Positions 1-8,734 of a DNA stretch of 64,000 nucleotides are shown piece after piece. The DNA comes from Candidatus Endonucleibacter bathymodioli. GTDB lineage: Bacteria; Pseudomonadota; Gammaproteobacteria; Pseudomonadales; Endozoicomonadaceae. Under the pieces are notes generated by a model. The model was not told the DNA's origin. It made no database searches and saw nothing but the letters and a program-made list of their open reading frames with translations. The DNA is taken from positions 1 through 64,000 of the forward strand of contig JASXSV010000007.1 of the NCBI GenBank assembly GCA_030674915.1, given 5' to 3'. Positions within the stretch are counted from its first letter, which is position 1, and each line of letters opens with the position of its first letter. A program made the position numbers and the translations under genes.

Positions 1-13
1 GGTGTTTTTTGTG

Positions 14-214
14 TTAGCTCCTTGCTTCTGCTTTTTTCTTGCGTTCAGTTAAGGTTTCTACTTTTGCTAGGAATTTCATCCAAATTTTGCGGCCAGAAAA
101 CGCCAATTGGTGAACTGTCCAGTTTACCATCCCATAGTAGTGCTGCCAAATCTCTTTATGAGCCAGCTGCGTTAAACTGATTCTTATTGCATATTCATGC
201 CTAGATCCTTTCAA
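14..214 (-). CDS. Possible small hypothetical protein or gene fragment
   Basis: A 66-codon open frame with a TTG start and no clear ribosome binding site at the expected distance. The product is basic and ends in a Lys/Arg/Glu-rich stretch, and I recognise no domain. An internal ATG (product beginning MVNWTVHQ) could be the start instead. It lies at the window edge with nothing recognisable beside it, so it may be a real small gene, a relic or a chance frame. Confidence 0.2.
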   Translation of the reverse strand: MKGSRHEYAIRISLTQLAHKEIWQHYYGMVNWTVHQLAFSGRKIWMKFLAKVETLTERKKKAEARS

Positions 215-764
215 AAAGCTGTAAATAACTCTACTAAATCTTACAATTATTGTGGGAATCTATAAAATTTACGAAATACTGACACTTTTACTAAGCACAA
301 CTTGTTTTCCCATGCTATCTTTTATTATCTAACTGACAGTAATGCTTAAAATATTTTTAAATATTATTCAGTCTTAATATGTATGCTTGAGGCTCAAGTC
401 GGTGGTCGGTGATGGTACACAACTAGGTTAGGGTAGATAGGGAATAACTTAATAACGTTGGATAACTACGTCATTTCAATGAATAAGAGAATACTTGCAT
501 AAATCCTATTCATACTACAGACGAAGTAAACCAAAATATAGATAACAGATATTCTTTATAGATATTGAGATGTAGCTATATGACAGCAACAGTTCAGTCT
601 GCCAATCTGACCTAAATGTAGAAAACACTAACTCTTTAGACAGCAAACAGGGTTATGTATAGGTTAACTAATTAATATAACTAGCCTTCTAACCTTGAAT
701 AATTTTTAGAGTGCATCAGCACCCTAAAACATAACCTAAACAAACAGATGAAAAGGTTAATATT
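215..764. other. Intergenic region with no recognised gene
   Basis: AT-rich stretch with no convincing frame, RNA gene or strong terminator. It presumably holds the promoter of the OTU-like gene downstream. The stretch around 380-430 faintly resembles the dispersed inverted-repeat element found elsewhere in the window, but too weakly to call. Confidence 0.4.
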
Positions 765-1760
765 ATGCCAGTTGATATGAATTCAACCAATATGGTAGAG
801 GTAGTGTCCGCTATTGACAGTGGCGAAGCTATTCTCACCGACAATCTCATAAAAAATAAGGAAGGTCAGATACTAATAATATCTGGCCTAAAGACGTTTA
901 CTTTTGTGCCATTACTTAAAGCATCTTCAGAACTTACGTTACGAGATACGACGCGAATCGAACACGCTGTAGCGACTACAGCACAAATCTTAGCAAGAAA
1001 AGGACAACAGGCACAACTAACACATATGATGGATATCAATAAGAATCTTGCAAATCTGGACCGTAACTTAGAGATATCAGGTTATAGGAGGGCAGTCCCA
1101 GCAGTGACTGGAACCAATAATTGCTTCTTTGACTCTATTGCATATCACCACAACGCAATGAAAAATACGGGTCCCCAAACTCTTGGTACCGAACTTAGGG
1201 CTGTTGCACACCAATATGCAATTAGGCATTTCAGCCGAGCGACTCTAGACCGTATGACTAAAGATTTCGATCTCCGTCCTATTTCTCCGAAACAGTCTAG
1301 TAAATATGTATATTGCAACAACTTGCATGAACCTTCTCTTGATGACGCTAGACATAATCATAATACGAGGTCTCAGAATACGAGGTATCATGAAATTATA
1401 GCAGAGACTGATTCTTTGGGTGATATGCAAGACACTATACTGCTGACCCACCACACCCAGCGACCTATAGTATCGATTGATGCACGCTTCCTAACGGCAA
1501 CAGAACAACTGAAATGTCAATATGTAGTTCTGCCTGATGAAACTCGAGACATCCAAGTTGATCATGAACACTTTTATAATACTGCTGATAATGACCAAGC
1601 AACCCCTGATCATACTGAAATTCTAGCGCTACAAGACGGTAAAGAAGGACTGAATGACGTGATAGCACAGTTAGGGCAATTGGGATGGCCAGCTGATCAG
1701 ATTATTACGATTATTTATACACCTGGTCATTGGTCTCCCATTGAGCAAATAATACAATAA
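765..1760 (+). CDS. OTU-like cysteine protease, candidate deubiquitinase effector
   Basis: Seen: 331 residues with TGTNNCFFDS at 115-124, placing a possible nucleophile Cys120 before a helix as in OTU proteases (usual form DGNCLF), a middle stretch SLGDMQDTILLTHHTQRPI at 218-235 resembling the OTU core before the catalytic His strand, and YTPGHWSPI at 318-326 supplying His322. Known: OTU enzymes cleave ubiquitin chains, and bacterial pathogens use them as secreted effectors. Inferred: a host-directed deubiquitinase. There is no Sec signal peptide, so delivery by the type III system encoded at 37.6-42.9 kb is possible. The first 110 residues match nothing I recognise and could carry the secretion signal. 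The Asp usually just before the catalytic Cys is replaced (TGTNN), so activity is uncertain. The start is supported by AAAAGG about 10 bases upstream. Confidence 0.6.
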   Translation: MPVDMNSTNMVEVVSAIDSGEAILTDNLIKNKEGQILIISGLKTFTFVPLLKASSELTLRDTTRIEHAVATTAQILARKGQQAQLTHMMDINKNLANLDRNLEISGYRRAVPAVTGTNNCFFDSIAYHHNAMKNTGPQTLGTELRAVAHQYAIRHFSRATLDRMTKDFDLRPISPKQSSKYVYCNNLHEPSLDDARHNHNTRSQNTRYHEIIAETDSLGDMQDTILLTHHTQRPIVSIDARFLTATEQLKCQYVVLPDETRDIQVDHEHFYNTADNDQATPDHTEILALQDGKEGLNDVIAQLGQLGWPADQIITIIYTPGHWSPIEQIIQ

Positions 1761-1788
1761 GTTCTCATGGTAAATAAAAAGACCTTTT

Positions 1789-1912
1789 GTACCAGCACCT
1801 CAACCTCATTGTAGGTGTGAACGAACGCAGCCCCATGAGCCTACGAGTAGTAGGTGGATTGGGGTGCATGAAAGTAGTCAACAACCTCACACCGTAAAAA
1901 GGAATGGATATA
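1789..1912 (+). repeat. Dispersed inverted-repeat element (MITE-like), copy 1
   Basis: Full-length but diverged copy. It carries the shared internal segments CCCCATGAGCCTACGAGTAG and ATTGGGGTG, then CAACAACCTCACACC near the right end. It lies just downstream of the OTU-like gene. Confidence 0.75.
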
Positions 1913-1944
1913 AACGACAACCTGATGGATATGAGCATATACAC

Positions 1945-2255
1945 GGTAAATTGCTGCGTTTGCTCGTTATTCAGATGCTTTTGCTTCCACGATCTCAAAC
2001 CTTAGCTTTACATTTGTCAGTCCGTAACTAAGATGGCGGCTGATGCTAAAAATTCACTTTTTCTCAAAGACTAAATACAGACCAGCCTTTTCCGGTGCCA
2101 GCAATGCCACTTTAACGGATCACACTTTTGGAATCACACGCTTTCTTATGCCATTATTCTAAGTCTGATTTTCTCTGCGCGGTGGTGAGGGTGACTTTTG
2201 TCATAAGCGAAAAATGTCGAAAAACAGTTCCAAAATCAAGTATCCTCAAGGGAAA
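1945..2255 (+). repeat. Dispersed repeat family R2, copy 1
   Basis: About 310 bp that align by eye with 11690-11972 and in part with 15336-15545. Shared landmarks are TTTGCTCGTTATT, CACTTTTTCTCAAAG, GCCAGCAAT and the end GAAAAACAGTTCCAAAATCAAG. No open frame is conserved between copies, so this looks like a decayed mobile element or a non-coding repeat. Confidence 0.6.
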
Positions 2256-2353
2256 TGGGTGTAGTTCCCTCACTAAACGGCACAATCATTAAATCTCTAT
2301 TTGACAGAAGAAACCTTCTCATATAGTATACTACCTTACCTGAGAGTTGATGC

Positions 2354-2429
2354 GTCCCCTTCGTCTAGTGGCCTAGGACACTGCCCTTTCACGGCGGCAA
2401 CAGGGGTTCGAGTCCCCTAGGGGACGCCA
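2354..2429 (+). tRNA. tRNA-Glu (anticodon TTC), CCA encoded
   Basis: A 76-base cloverleaf with acceptor arms GTCCCCT and AGGGGAC, discriminator G and encoded CCA. The anticodon stem CTGCC/GGCGG encloses loop CTTTCAC, giving anticodon TTC. The T arm contains GGTTCGAGTCC. It closely resembles E. coli tRNA-Glu. An IS256-family relic begins 50 bases downstream. Confidence 0.97.
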
Positions 2430-2478
2430 GTTTGCCTGAATATTGGACCCTGTAAATAACTCTGTGTATCTGCTTTGG

Positions 2479-2888
2479 TTAAATATGGTCTGACAATCTA
2501 TCTTCAAAAACAATCATAAAGTGGTTTAGTGCTGCACGCCAGTTATGAATCGGCATGGTCCATCTTTTAGAGGCTTCACGTGTGGCTAGGTAAACTACCT
2601 TTTTAGCCGAATCGTCATGAGGAAACAGTTTTCGCTTCTTGATGGCTTCGCGGATGACGCTGTTCAGAGACTCAATGGCGTTGGTGGTATAAATGGCCTT
2701 TCTGATCTCTGGCGGGTAGGCAAACAGCGTATTGAGGTTGTCCCAGTTTTTACGCCATGAGCGATTAATTAAAGGGTACTTAACTCGCCATTTTTCTTGA
2801 GCATGCGGCTGAAATCACTGAGATCTTTCTCAGTCTTCATGCTTTTGGCGGCCTCTTTGGCAAAGGCCAATAGTTCTTTTTGTTTCAT
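2479..2888 (-). pseudogene. IS256-family transposase relic with internal deletion
   Basis: The minus strand at 2888-2769 encodes an N-terminus beginning MKQKELLAFAKEAAKSMK and stops after 39 residues. The stretch 2768-2479, in another frame, encodes the C-terminus of the same family, including YTTNAIESLNS, LFPHDDSAKK and WRAALNHF. The catalytic core between them is absent. Known: IS256 transposases are about 400 residues. Inferred: an internal deletion with frame change left a dead fragment beside tRNA-Glu. Confidence 0.8.
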
Positions 2889-3221
2889 GGTGCTTATCTC
2901 CCGTAGGGGGTAATGATAAGCAAATACACAAACTAATCTACAGTCTCGATAAAAATGTCATTTTATTGTTATATTTGTTCAGAGAGTAGTATTTCTTACG
3001 AGAGTATTTAGCAAGTTATCTTTCATGAAATACAGCTGCTCCAGTGATCTGGTTTTTTACATTTTCTGTCCTGGTATCACGGGAGATAATGTTTGCTTTC
3101 ACCAACTATACAGTGCGCACCATAGGTATCAATCCTACGCGAAACTTGGCCGACTGGTATATTGTTAGGTGGCATAACTTTCTGAATTATTGATCTTTTA
3201 ACTATTCTGAGTAGTTTGTCA
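2889..3221. other. Intergenic region, nothing recognised
   Basis: AT-rich sequence between the IS256 relic and the Hpt gene. No credible frame, tRNA or terminator was seen. It may include the lost terminal repeat of the IS256 element. Confidence 0.4.
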
Positions 3222-3617
3222 TTAATCACTCTCTGACCGCCCCATTTTCAAGTTGGAAAAATCAGAAGAGGTTACAACTATGCTTGAGCAGAGGGCATTA
3301 GGTTCACTTATTTCTGATACTATCGACTGGAAGCAATTCTGTATTTTTATAAGAATAGCTTTATAATGATCTCGGCTTATTTCTTCGCCATACTCTAATT
3401 CAGTGGCTAGTTTTTTTAGTTTATATGCTCCAGCAATGGCAGAAGAGCCTTTTATTCTGTGCGAAATACTCTTAATTTCTGTCGTATTATTGTTTTGTAT
3501 AGCTACTATCAGATTGTTGATATCTTCTTTAGTTGTGCTTATAAATTGTTCTATTAGATAGTTTAATTCAGGTATGTCATTGCCTGTTATTTCTTTCAAA
3601 TACTCAAGATTTAACAT
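3222..3617 (-). CDS. Histidine phosphotransfer (Hpt) domain protein
   Basis: Seen: 131 residues with the Hpt signature SISHRIKGSSAIAG around His53, the likely phosphoacceptor, on an all-helical sequence, followed by a C-terminal extension of about 30 residues. Known: Hpt proteins shuttle phosphate between response-regulator receivers in multistep phosphorelays. No kinase or regulator is encoded next to it, so its partners must lie elsewhere. A clear ribosome site (GAGAGGTG) precedes the ATG. It lies upstream and on the opposite side of the spacer from the DUF1631-like gene, transcribed the same way, with about 700 bases between them. The function is inferred from the domain alone. Confidence 0.8.
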   Translation of the reverse strand: MLNLEYLKEITGNDIPELNYLIEQFISTTKEDINNLIVAIQNNNTTEIKSISHRIKGSSAIAGAYKLKKLATELEYGEEISRDHYKAILIKIQNCFQSIVSEISEPNALCSSIVVTSSDFSNLKMGRSESD

Positions 3618-3928
3618 CTGTCACCTCTCATTGTTTTAAGGTTACTATTTGTCAAGAAAAGGTAATATATCAATTCTTTTAATATCACCTAACTGGTTGC
3701 CATTTGAATGGAAGGAATATATTATAATTGCTTGCAATACCCAAGCTTATTATTCATCTGTCTCTACATTTTCTAGAGGTGTGTTCTGGTCGATAAAACC
3801 GGATACATCAATTTGATGCATTGCTATGTTTCCTCTCAGTTTTGACCTTGTAACCTATGTGTTATTTGGATTATGGCTTTAATATTCCCATTATTTTTCA
3901 TGTTTTGGTGACTAGTAATATCAAAGCA

Positions 3929-4105
3929 TTATGCGTGTAGTTTCTTGCCTGTCTCTCGAATTAACGTAAATACGAAGTGGTTTTGATTTTGAATCAAGGT
4001 CGCCGCCTCTTTTTTAAACTCTTTTTGGTACTGTTTGTCGCTGCATTTCTGTTCTATAATAACACTCCATAACTGACTGGCATTATCTCTTATTAAGGTG
4101 TTCAT
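3929..4105 (-). CDS. Possible 58-residue ORF, perhaps an IS3 OrfA fragment
   Basis: ATG at 4105, stop at 3929. The middle (SDKQYQKEFKKEAATLI) resembles the start of IS3-family OrfA (usual form Y-x-K-E-F-K-x-E-A-V-x-L), but the helix-turn-helix that should follow is not recognisable. It could be a small transposase relic or a chance frame. The rest of 3618-4314 holds nothing I can identify. Confidence 0.25.
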   Translation of the reverse strand: MNTLIRDNASQLWSVIIEQKCSDKQYQKEFKKEAATLIQNQNHFVFTLIRETGKKLHA

Positions 4106-4314
4106 TAAACTAGAATGCTCCGTAGCTGTGGTTAGCTAGGTAATCAATACAGTATATCTTAATATGTTATTAATCGATTCAAATATAACATGTTTAGCTC
4201 ACGTGCTTGAAAGTCCCAGAGACGTTTTCTGCAAACAGTTGTATTGCTGAATGTAGTTATTAGGTAAATTAAAGTATTGCAATATTTAGCTTGTGCTACG
4301 TTGCAAATAAAAGT

Positions 4315-6009
4315 CTAAAAGTCTAAAAGTCTATTTATTATGTTATGTAACTTTTTATCTAATCCCTGAGTCTCATCTAAGATATTTATAACTCCTTTTT
4401 CTAGAGATTCATTTATTTTTTGACCTGATTTCTCTACGACCTTTAAACCAGAGGAGTTTGTGAAAATATAAGAGTCATGAATGTGATCAATATGTGTTAG
4501 CTGGCATCGAAGCTTTTTTGAATAAGCTCCTACAAACTCAACCCACTGACCTATTGATAGATTTTCTATTGGTTGAGTTTGTTTTTCATTATTCTTCAAT
4601 TGGCAACTTTCAGTAAAAGCATTTATATTTGATATGCTTTTATTCTTCAAAACAATTTCTTCTGAAAATTCCATATTTGTATCGGTGCTTGCCTTTATGG
4701 AGTGGAAGGTGGGTTTACTGTCATGTGTATTCACAAGCTCTTCATTGTTATTTTCACACAAAGGATCTGAATTCCCTTTGTCATAATATTGATCATATTG
4801 CTGAGGACAAATGTTTTCCAGTGCTGCTCTAAAATCTTTTAAGGAGCAATTAGAGATATCACTATCATGAAAGCTGGTAATAATAGTTGTCATAGTCTCT
4901 TCTATAAGTAAGGAAATATTATTGTTTGTTGGCTTAGAATCTCCATGATTCGTGCTTGCATAAGCTATTTTATTGAGCAGAGTTCTTGCAGGATGCTGTT
5001 GGTCTAGGAGGAAATTTTGATCAAGAAAAGAAAGGCTAAGAATCTGTATTTGCAAAAAGCAAAGCATGTTTTCGTTATTGTTATGCTGCCGCGACAATTT
5101 TTTATTGCTATCTTTGGATAATAGTATTTCTTTTATATGCTTATTCAAGTACTCAGGTAGCTCTGTATGTTTAAGGAGGTCAGACTGCACATCAGTAAAA
5201 GTTTCATCTGGTTCCATCGTCGTCAGTGTTGAGACGTACGTTACCGTAGGTGTAACTTTTAGACTGATCCTATCACTTATGCTTTCAGTGGTTTTCTCTA
5301 GTGCTGGATTAGTGATATGTGCCAATAACGTCGTTTCGCTAGCCTCAGGCATTGATGAAGTTATTTCTTTATGGTTTTTATATTCTGATGGTGTCTCTTC
5401 CGTCATATCATAGACGGTTGCCTTGAGAAACTCATCAGCTTCTTCACGCATGGAGAACATGTGATTTTGTAAGGAAGCTCTGAACATATTAATGATAGTC
5501 TCTTCCAACTCAATGGATAACATTAATTCAGAAATAGCTTTCTTAAAAGAAGAATATATGTCTCCAGATGATATCAGAGGGATGATGTCATCTGCACCCA
5601 GTGTTCTACTAGATATATCTTCTAATCTTTTTGAAATCTCGCCAGAAACCAATGTTTCTGATATCGCTTGTTTCATGGTGTTTGTTTCAACTGCATGATT
5701 ATTCATTGATATCAATAAGTCTTTTGTATTTAATTCCTCATAATGTTTATTTAACAAAAATGTAAATCTTTTCCAGATATTTTCTTTTTCTTGGCTCAAA
5801 TTTGAAAAGGTGTTTATTAAATCTAACGACTTTTCATTGTCATATGTATTTTCATGCAATAAGTAGTCGAAGGCCTCTTCTATGACCAAGTATATCATTG
5901 GATGAATATATTTTTCTAGAAGTTCTAAAAAAAATGGATGTAATGACAAATTCATCTTTTGAGTTGAGTTTTCTTGGCTCACACCTAGAATATTATTTAA
6001 TGGCGACAT
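4315..6009 (-). CDS. DUF1631-like protein, divergent
   Basis: Seen: 564 residues, soluble and helical, Asn/Ser/Glu-rich in the middle. The last 80 residues contain GQWVEFVGAYSKKLRCQL, then SYIFTNSSGLKVVEKS, which matches the conserved C-terminal block of DUF1631 proteins (WVEF, RCKLSW-like, LFVNRxGxKV-like). The N-terminal part (about 15-200) has the helical character of that family. Known: DUF1631 proteins occur widely in gammaproteobacteria and their function is not established. The protein is shorter than typical members (about 700 residues or more), and the middle is low-complexity. GGAGTAG lies upstream of the ATG. Three tandem copies of AAAAGTCT overlap the 3' end. It stands alone, without an operon partner. 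Confidence 0.6.
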   Translation of the reverse strand: MSPLNNILGVSQENSTQKMNLSLHPFFLELLEKYIHPMIYLVIEEAFDYLLHENTYDNEKSLDLINTFSNLSQEKENIWKRFTFLLNKHYEELNTKDLLISMNNHAVETNTMKQAISETLVSGEISKRLEDISSRTLGADDIIPLISSGDIYSSFKKAISELMLSIELEETIINMFRASLQNHMFSMREEADEFLKATVYDMTEETPSEYKNHKEITSSMPEASETTLLAHITNPALEKTTESISDRISLKVTPTVTYVSTLTTMEPDETFTDVQSDLLKHTELPEYLNKHIKEILLSKDSNKKLSRQHNNNENMLCFLQIQILSLSFLDQNFLLDQQHPARTLLNKIAYASTNHGDSKPTNNNISLLIEETMTTIITSFHDSDISNCSLKDFRAALENICPQQYDQYYDKGNSDPLCENNNEELVNTHDSKPTFHSIKASTDTNMEFSEEIVLKNKSISNINAFTESCQLKNNEKQTQPIENLSIGQWVEFVGAYSKKLRCQLTHIDHIHDSYIFTNSSGLKVVEKSGQKINESLEKGVINILDETQGLDKKLHNIINRLLDF

Positions 6010-6503
6010 ATGATGTTACTACTCCATAATAGAGGTCAAATAATTTTATATACTGCATCATATCTATCGGTCTTTGGGATGCAGTCTAAGTGCTCACTAG
6101 TCTTCAGGCTGAGTTAACATAATAAACGTTCTGGTAAGTACAATCTTTAAATAATTATTTATTGGTCCGATTTCTATAGTCGTCATAATCTTTGTTATTA
6201 TCATATCGGCTGTTGATATTTCCTCTGGAGTTCATTTTGACAGCTCAGTAGATTTAACTCTATAACTTATTATAAATACATGTTAAGTAAAAAATATAGT
6301 TATTGGATATTAGTAAAGCATATCTGTAAAGTTTAAATATAAGTAGTGCTGGGTTTGCGTAATAAGTGCAACATATCTCCCTGTATAGGCACCAAGCGGT
6401 GCTATCCAGTTAATACAATAAGTCCAAGAATAAGCATAAGATTATTTTAAGATGCCAAGAGCCAACCCTTACCAAACTGTACTTATTTGTAGTACACAAA
6501 TTC
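6010..6503. other. Intergenic region, nothing recognised
   Basis: About 490 bases of AT-rich sequence between two minus-strand genes. No frame, RNA gene or hairpin terminator that I would defend. It probably contains the promoter for the DUF1631-like gene. Confidence 0.4.
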
Positions 6504-6791
6504 TCACTCTTTCATTTCTTTAATTATTTCTTTCGCTTTTTCCATAGTTCTATTAAATCCAGCTCTGAATGAACTATCCATAAACTGCTGTTGTAATTCT
6601 TGAAGTGTCAACATTTCGTCAGAATTATCATTGGAAATAGGATCTACTTCATTTCCATTTTCAGAATTTGCCAATTTTGCAAACCTGTCAGATTCAATCA
6701 TATCCACCTTGCTAACAGGAGTAATTGATTCTAAGGCATTTGAAGTATTTGAGAGACTATTGTCAGCATTTTTGGTGGTAATCATCGTCAT
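6504..6791 (-). CDS. Small hypothetical protein, hydrophilic
   Basis: 95 residues with no signal peptide or membrane segment. The N-terminal half is Ser/Asn/Asp-rich. The C-terminal 35 residues (from LTLQELQQQF through EKAKEIIKEMKE) form a strongly charged amphipathic helix. A ribosome site AGGGA lies about 10 bases before the ATG. It diverges from the 100-residue gene at 6905, and the two share a 113-base promoter region. The size and layout would suit a small secretion-associated protein, but I see no family signature, so no function is assigned. Confidence 0.5.
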   Translation of the reverse strand: MTMITTKNADNSLSNTSNALESITPVSKVDMIESDRFAKLANSENGNEVDPISNDNSDEMLTLQELQQQFMDSSFRAGFNRTMEKAKEIIKEMKE

Positions 6792-6904
6792 GACTATAAT
6801 TCCCTGTTGTGAGTATATTAATTATAGACATTAAATTTTGGTTATTCCAATAAAGACAAGCATGGAGCAGTCGATAACTATTTTGAGAATATAGGGAGAT
6901 TGTC

Positions 6905-7207
6905 ATGAGCAGCGAACATTTTACACTAACTATTAGTCAAAGTACTACTGATGCGGGTGATTTTGCTATCCACATGACGGAAGACGGCCATAAGGAACAA
7001 CTGTTAGTACACTTACGCTTTATGTCTTTGCCTATGCTTGATGAAGCTTATCTTGATGATCTGGTTGGAGTCATGGCACGAAAGTTGGCAAAACGAATAA
7101 TTGAATGGAGAGTAGCTCCTGATGATGATCCTGAATCAATGAGCGCCTTTCAAGATCAAGCTAAAGCGGTGGTAAAAGATGCGCTTGAGAGAATGAAGAA
7201 ATGCTAA
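6905..7207 (+). CDS. Small hypothetical protein, acidic
   Basis: 100 residues with an excellent ribosome site (GGGAG, 6 bases before ATG), so expression is likely. The first half is predicted beta-rich (FTLTISQSTT, QLLVHLRFMS). The second half is helical, with VMARKLAKRIIEW and KAVVKDALERMKK. There is no signal peptide. The general shape resembles small chaperone-like or regulatory proteins, but I recognise no motif. It is divergent from the 95-residue gene at 6504-6791. Downstream the sequence decays into repeats and mobile-element debris. Confidence 0.55.
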   Translation: MSSEHFTLTISQSTTDAGDFAIHMTEDGHKEQLLVHLRFMSLPMLDEAYLDDLVGVMARKLAKRIIEWRVAPDDDPESMSAFQDQAKAVVKDALERMKKC

Positions 7208-7256
7208 CTTAAGGATGTGCCAGTTGACAAGTAAATATACATAGTGATAACTACCT

Positions 7257-7370
7257 GATATATCAGCATAACGCAACAAAGTCGATCATATTCTGGTAAA
7301 ACATCGGCATGTAAAAATACTTTACAGCACATCCTACACTCTTTGTACCAGCCACTGACTTAAATTATCC
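7257..7370. repeat. Dispersed repeat family R3, copy 1
   Basis: Aligns by eye with 15122-15231. Shared pieces include ATCAGCATA, CAACAAAG, ATCATATTCTG and TAAAACAT, and similarity fades at both ends. Origin unknown; no conserved frame. Confidence 0.5.
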
Positions 7371-7647
7371 AATTCTGCGTAGTCTGTATGATAGGTAGGT
7401 GCTGTTGAAATAGTCATAGATTGAGGAATTGCTGTCCTCAATTTGCGCATCTAGCACAGGTCTCTTCAGCTATCCTCTACTGACTTTGTTTAGGGCCTAT
7501 TGGTGAGTATTATCTCGCTTATTCGATGTGCAGTTGGATCAGTGCCTACATGCACATTTTTCTTGAATGTGTGGGTTATGGGCTGCTCTAATTCACCATA
7601 ATATCCTGCTATTCGTAGGCTCATGAAATACCTATTATTTGTCGTTT

Positions 7648-7676
7648 ACTACCACTCTCAATGGTGACTGGTATCA
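7648..7676 (+). repeat. MITE-like element, right-end fragment
   Basis: CCACTCTCAATGGTGACTGG followed by TATC matches the right terminal arm of the dispersed element. The rest of the copy is not recognisable. Confidence 0.5.
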
Positions 7677-8734
7677 ATGAATGCCAATAGATCTTTCTGG
7701 CAAAATGAACTGTTGGATAGTACGGTAACTTTCACCTCAGGCTATCCAGGTATTGACCATTAGTATTGTCATCCTGCCTGTGATAACAGGTAGAGCTTGA
7801 TTCATCGGCAGGAACTGACGGTAAATCGTGACATTAAGAAACTGGTACGGGCAGGTTAGGAGCATGTTAAGTGCGTTCGTAAGTAGTTATATAGAGACCT
7901 TTGCACGAGTCGCGCGAAACAACTGAAAGTCAGGTATAATAATCTTTGCACTATCAATGTCTTTCGGTGAAATTATGGCTTAGAAAAATCTGAAGCAACG
8001 CAGTCTAGCAGATTCAATGCTGATTGATCACGATGCTGTGAAAGAACTCTACTCTGTCCATGAGCTCATTGATTGGGCTCGCTTAGAGCATCATCTGAAA
8101 GATATACATTCAAGTTCTCGAGGCGAGAAGGCATGGCCACCACTGATGATGTTTAAGGCGCTGCTGCTACAAAGTTGGTATAAATTAAGCGATTCGGCGC
8201 TGGAGAAACAACTTGCTCGCGATCTTTTATTTCGTCGATTTATTTCGTCGATTTATTGCGCTCGACATTTCAGAGTCAGTGCCGGACCACAGTACTTTCT
8301 GGCGATTTAGACAGAAGCTCGATAAATTGTTGTTTATTGATAAGTTGCTTCAAGATATCAATTCCCAGCTTATAGATCAGGGTCTTTATATTAAATAGGA
8401 GATATCAGTATTGTTGATGCTAGCGTAATTGAGGCTAAACAGTGTCGCCCAAATAAGGATAAATACAAGCACTAAACACAGGATCCTGACGCGAAGTGGA
8501 ACGTGAAAGTCGGTTCTGACGGGAAGAGTAGAAGTACCTACGGCTATAAAGCGCACATAAATGTCGATGAGGATGGGCTGATAAAATCGATCGGTTACAC
8601 CGCAGGAAATGTTCACGATTCAAATGGTTTCACTGAGCTATTAGATGGTGAAGAGTCGTCTGTTTATGCGGATAGTGCCTATTCCAGCAAGAAGCACAGT
8701 GAATGGCTGGGTGATCTAAATATTGATAACAGAA

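Larger units (their letters stand above)
7208..7893. other. Intergenic debris region without intact genes
   Basis: No open frame of note. It contains repeat R3 (7257-7370), a partial end of the MITE-like element (7648-7676) and several stretches that look like decayed coding sequence of unknown origin. It ends at the terminal inverted repeat of the first IS5-family copy. Confidence 0.5.

Noticed and set aside
1245-1998. Minus-strand frames at 1245-1454, 1465-1668 and 1765-1998
   Set aside because: They lie antisense to the OTU-like gene or on the MITE-like and R2 repeats, with no recognisable product or ribosome site.
5066-5413. Plus-strand 115-residue frame inside the DUF1631-like gene
   Set aside because: Cys/Ser/Val-rich shadow of the minus-strand gene, without its own start signals.
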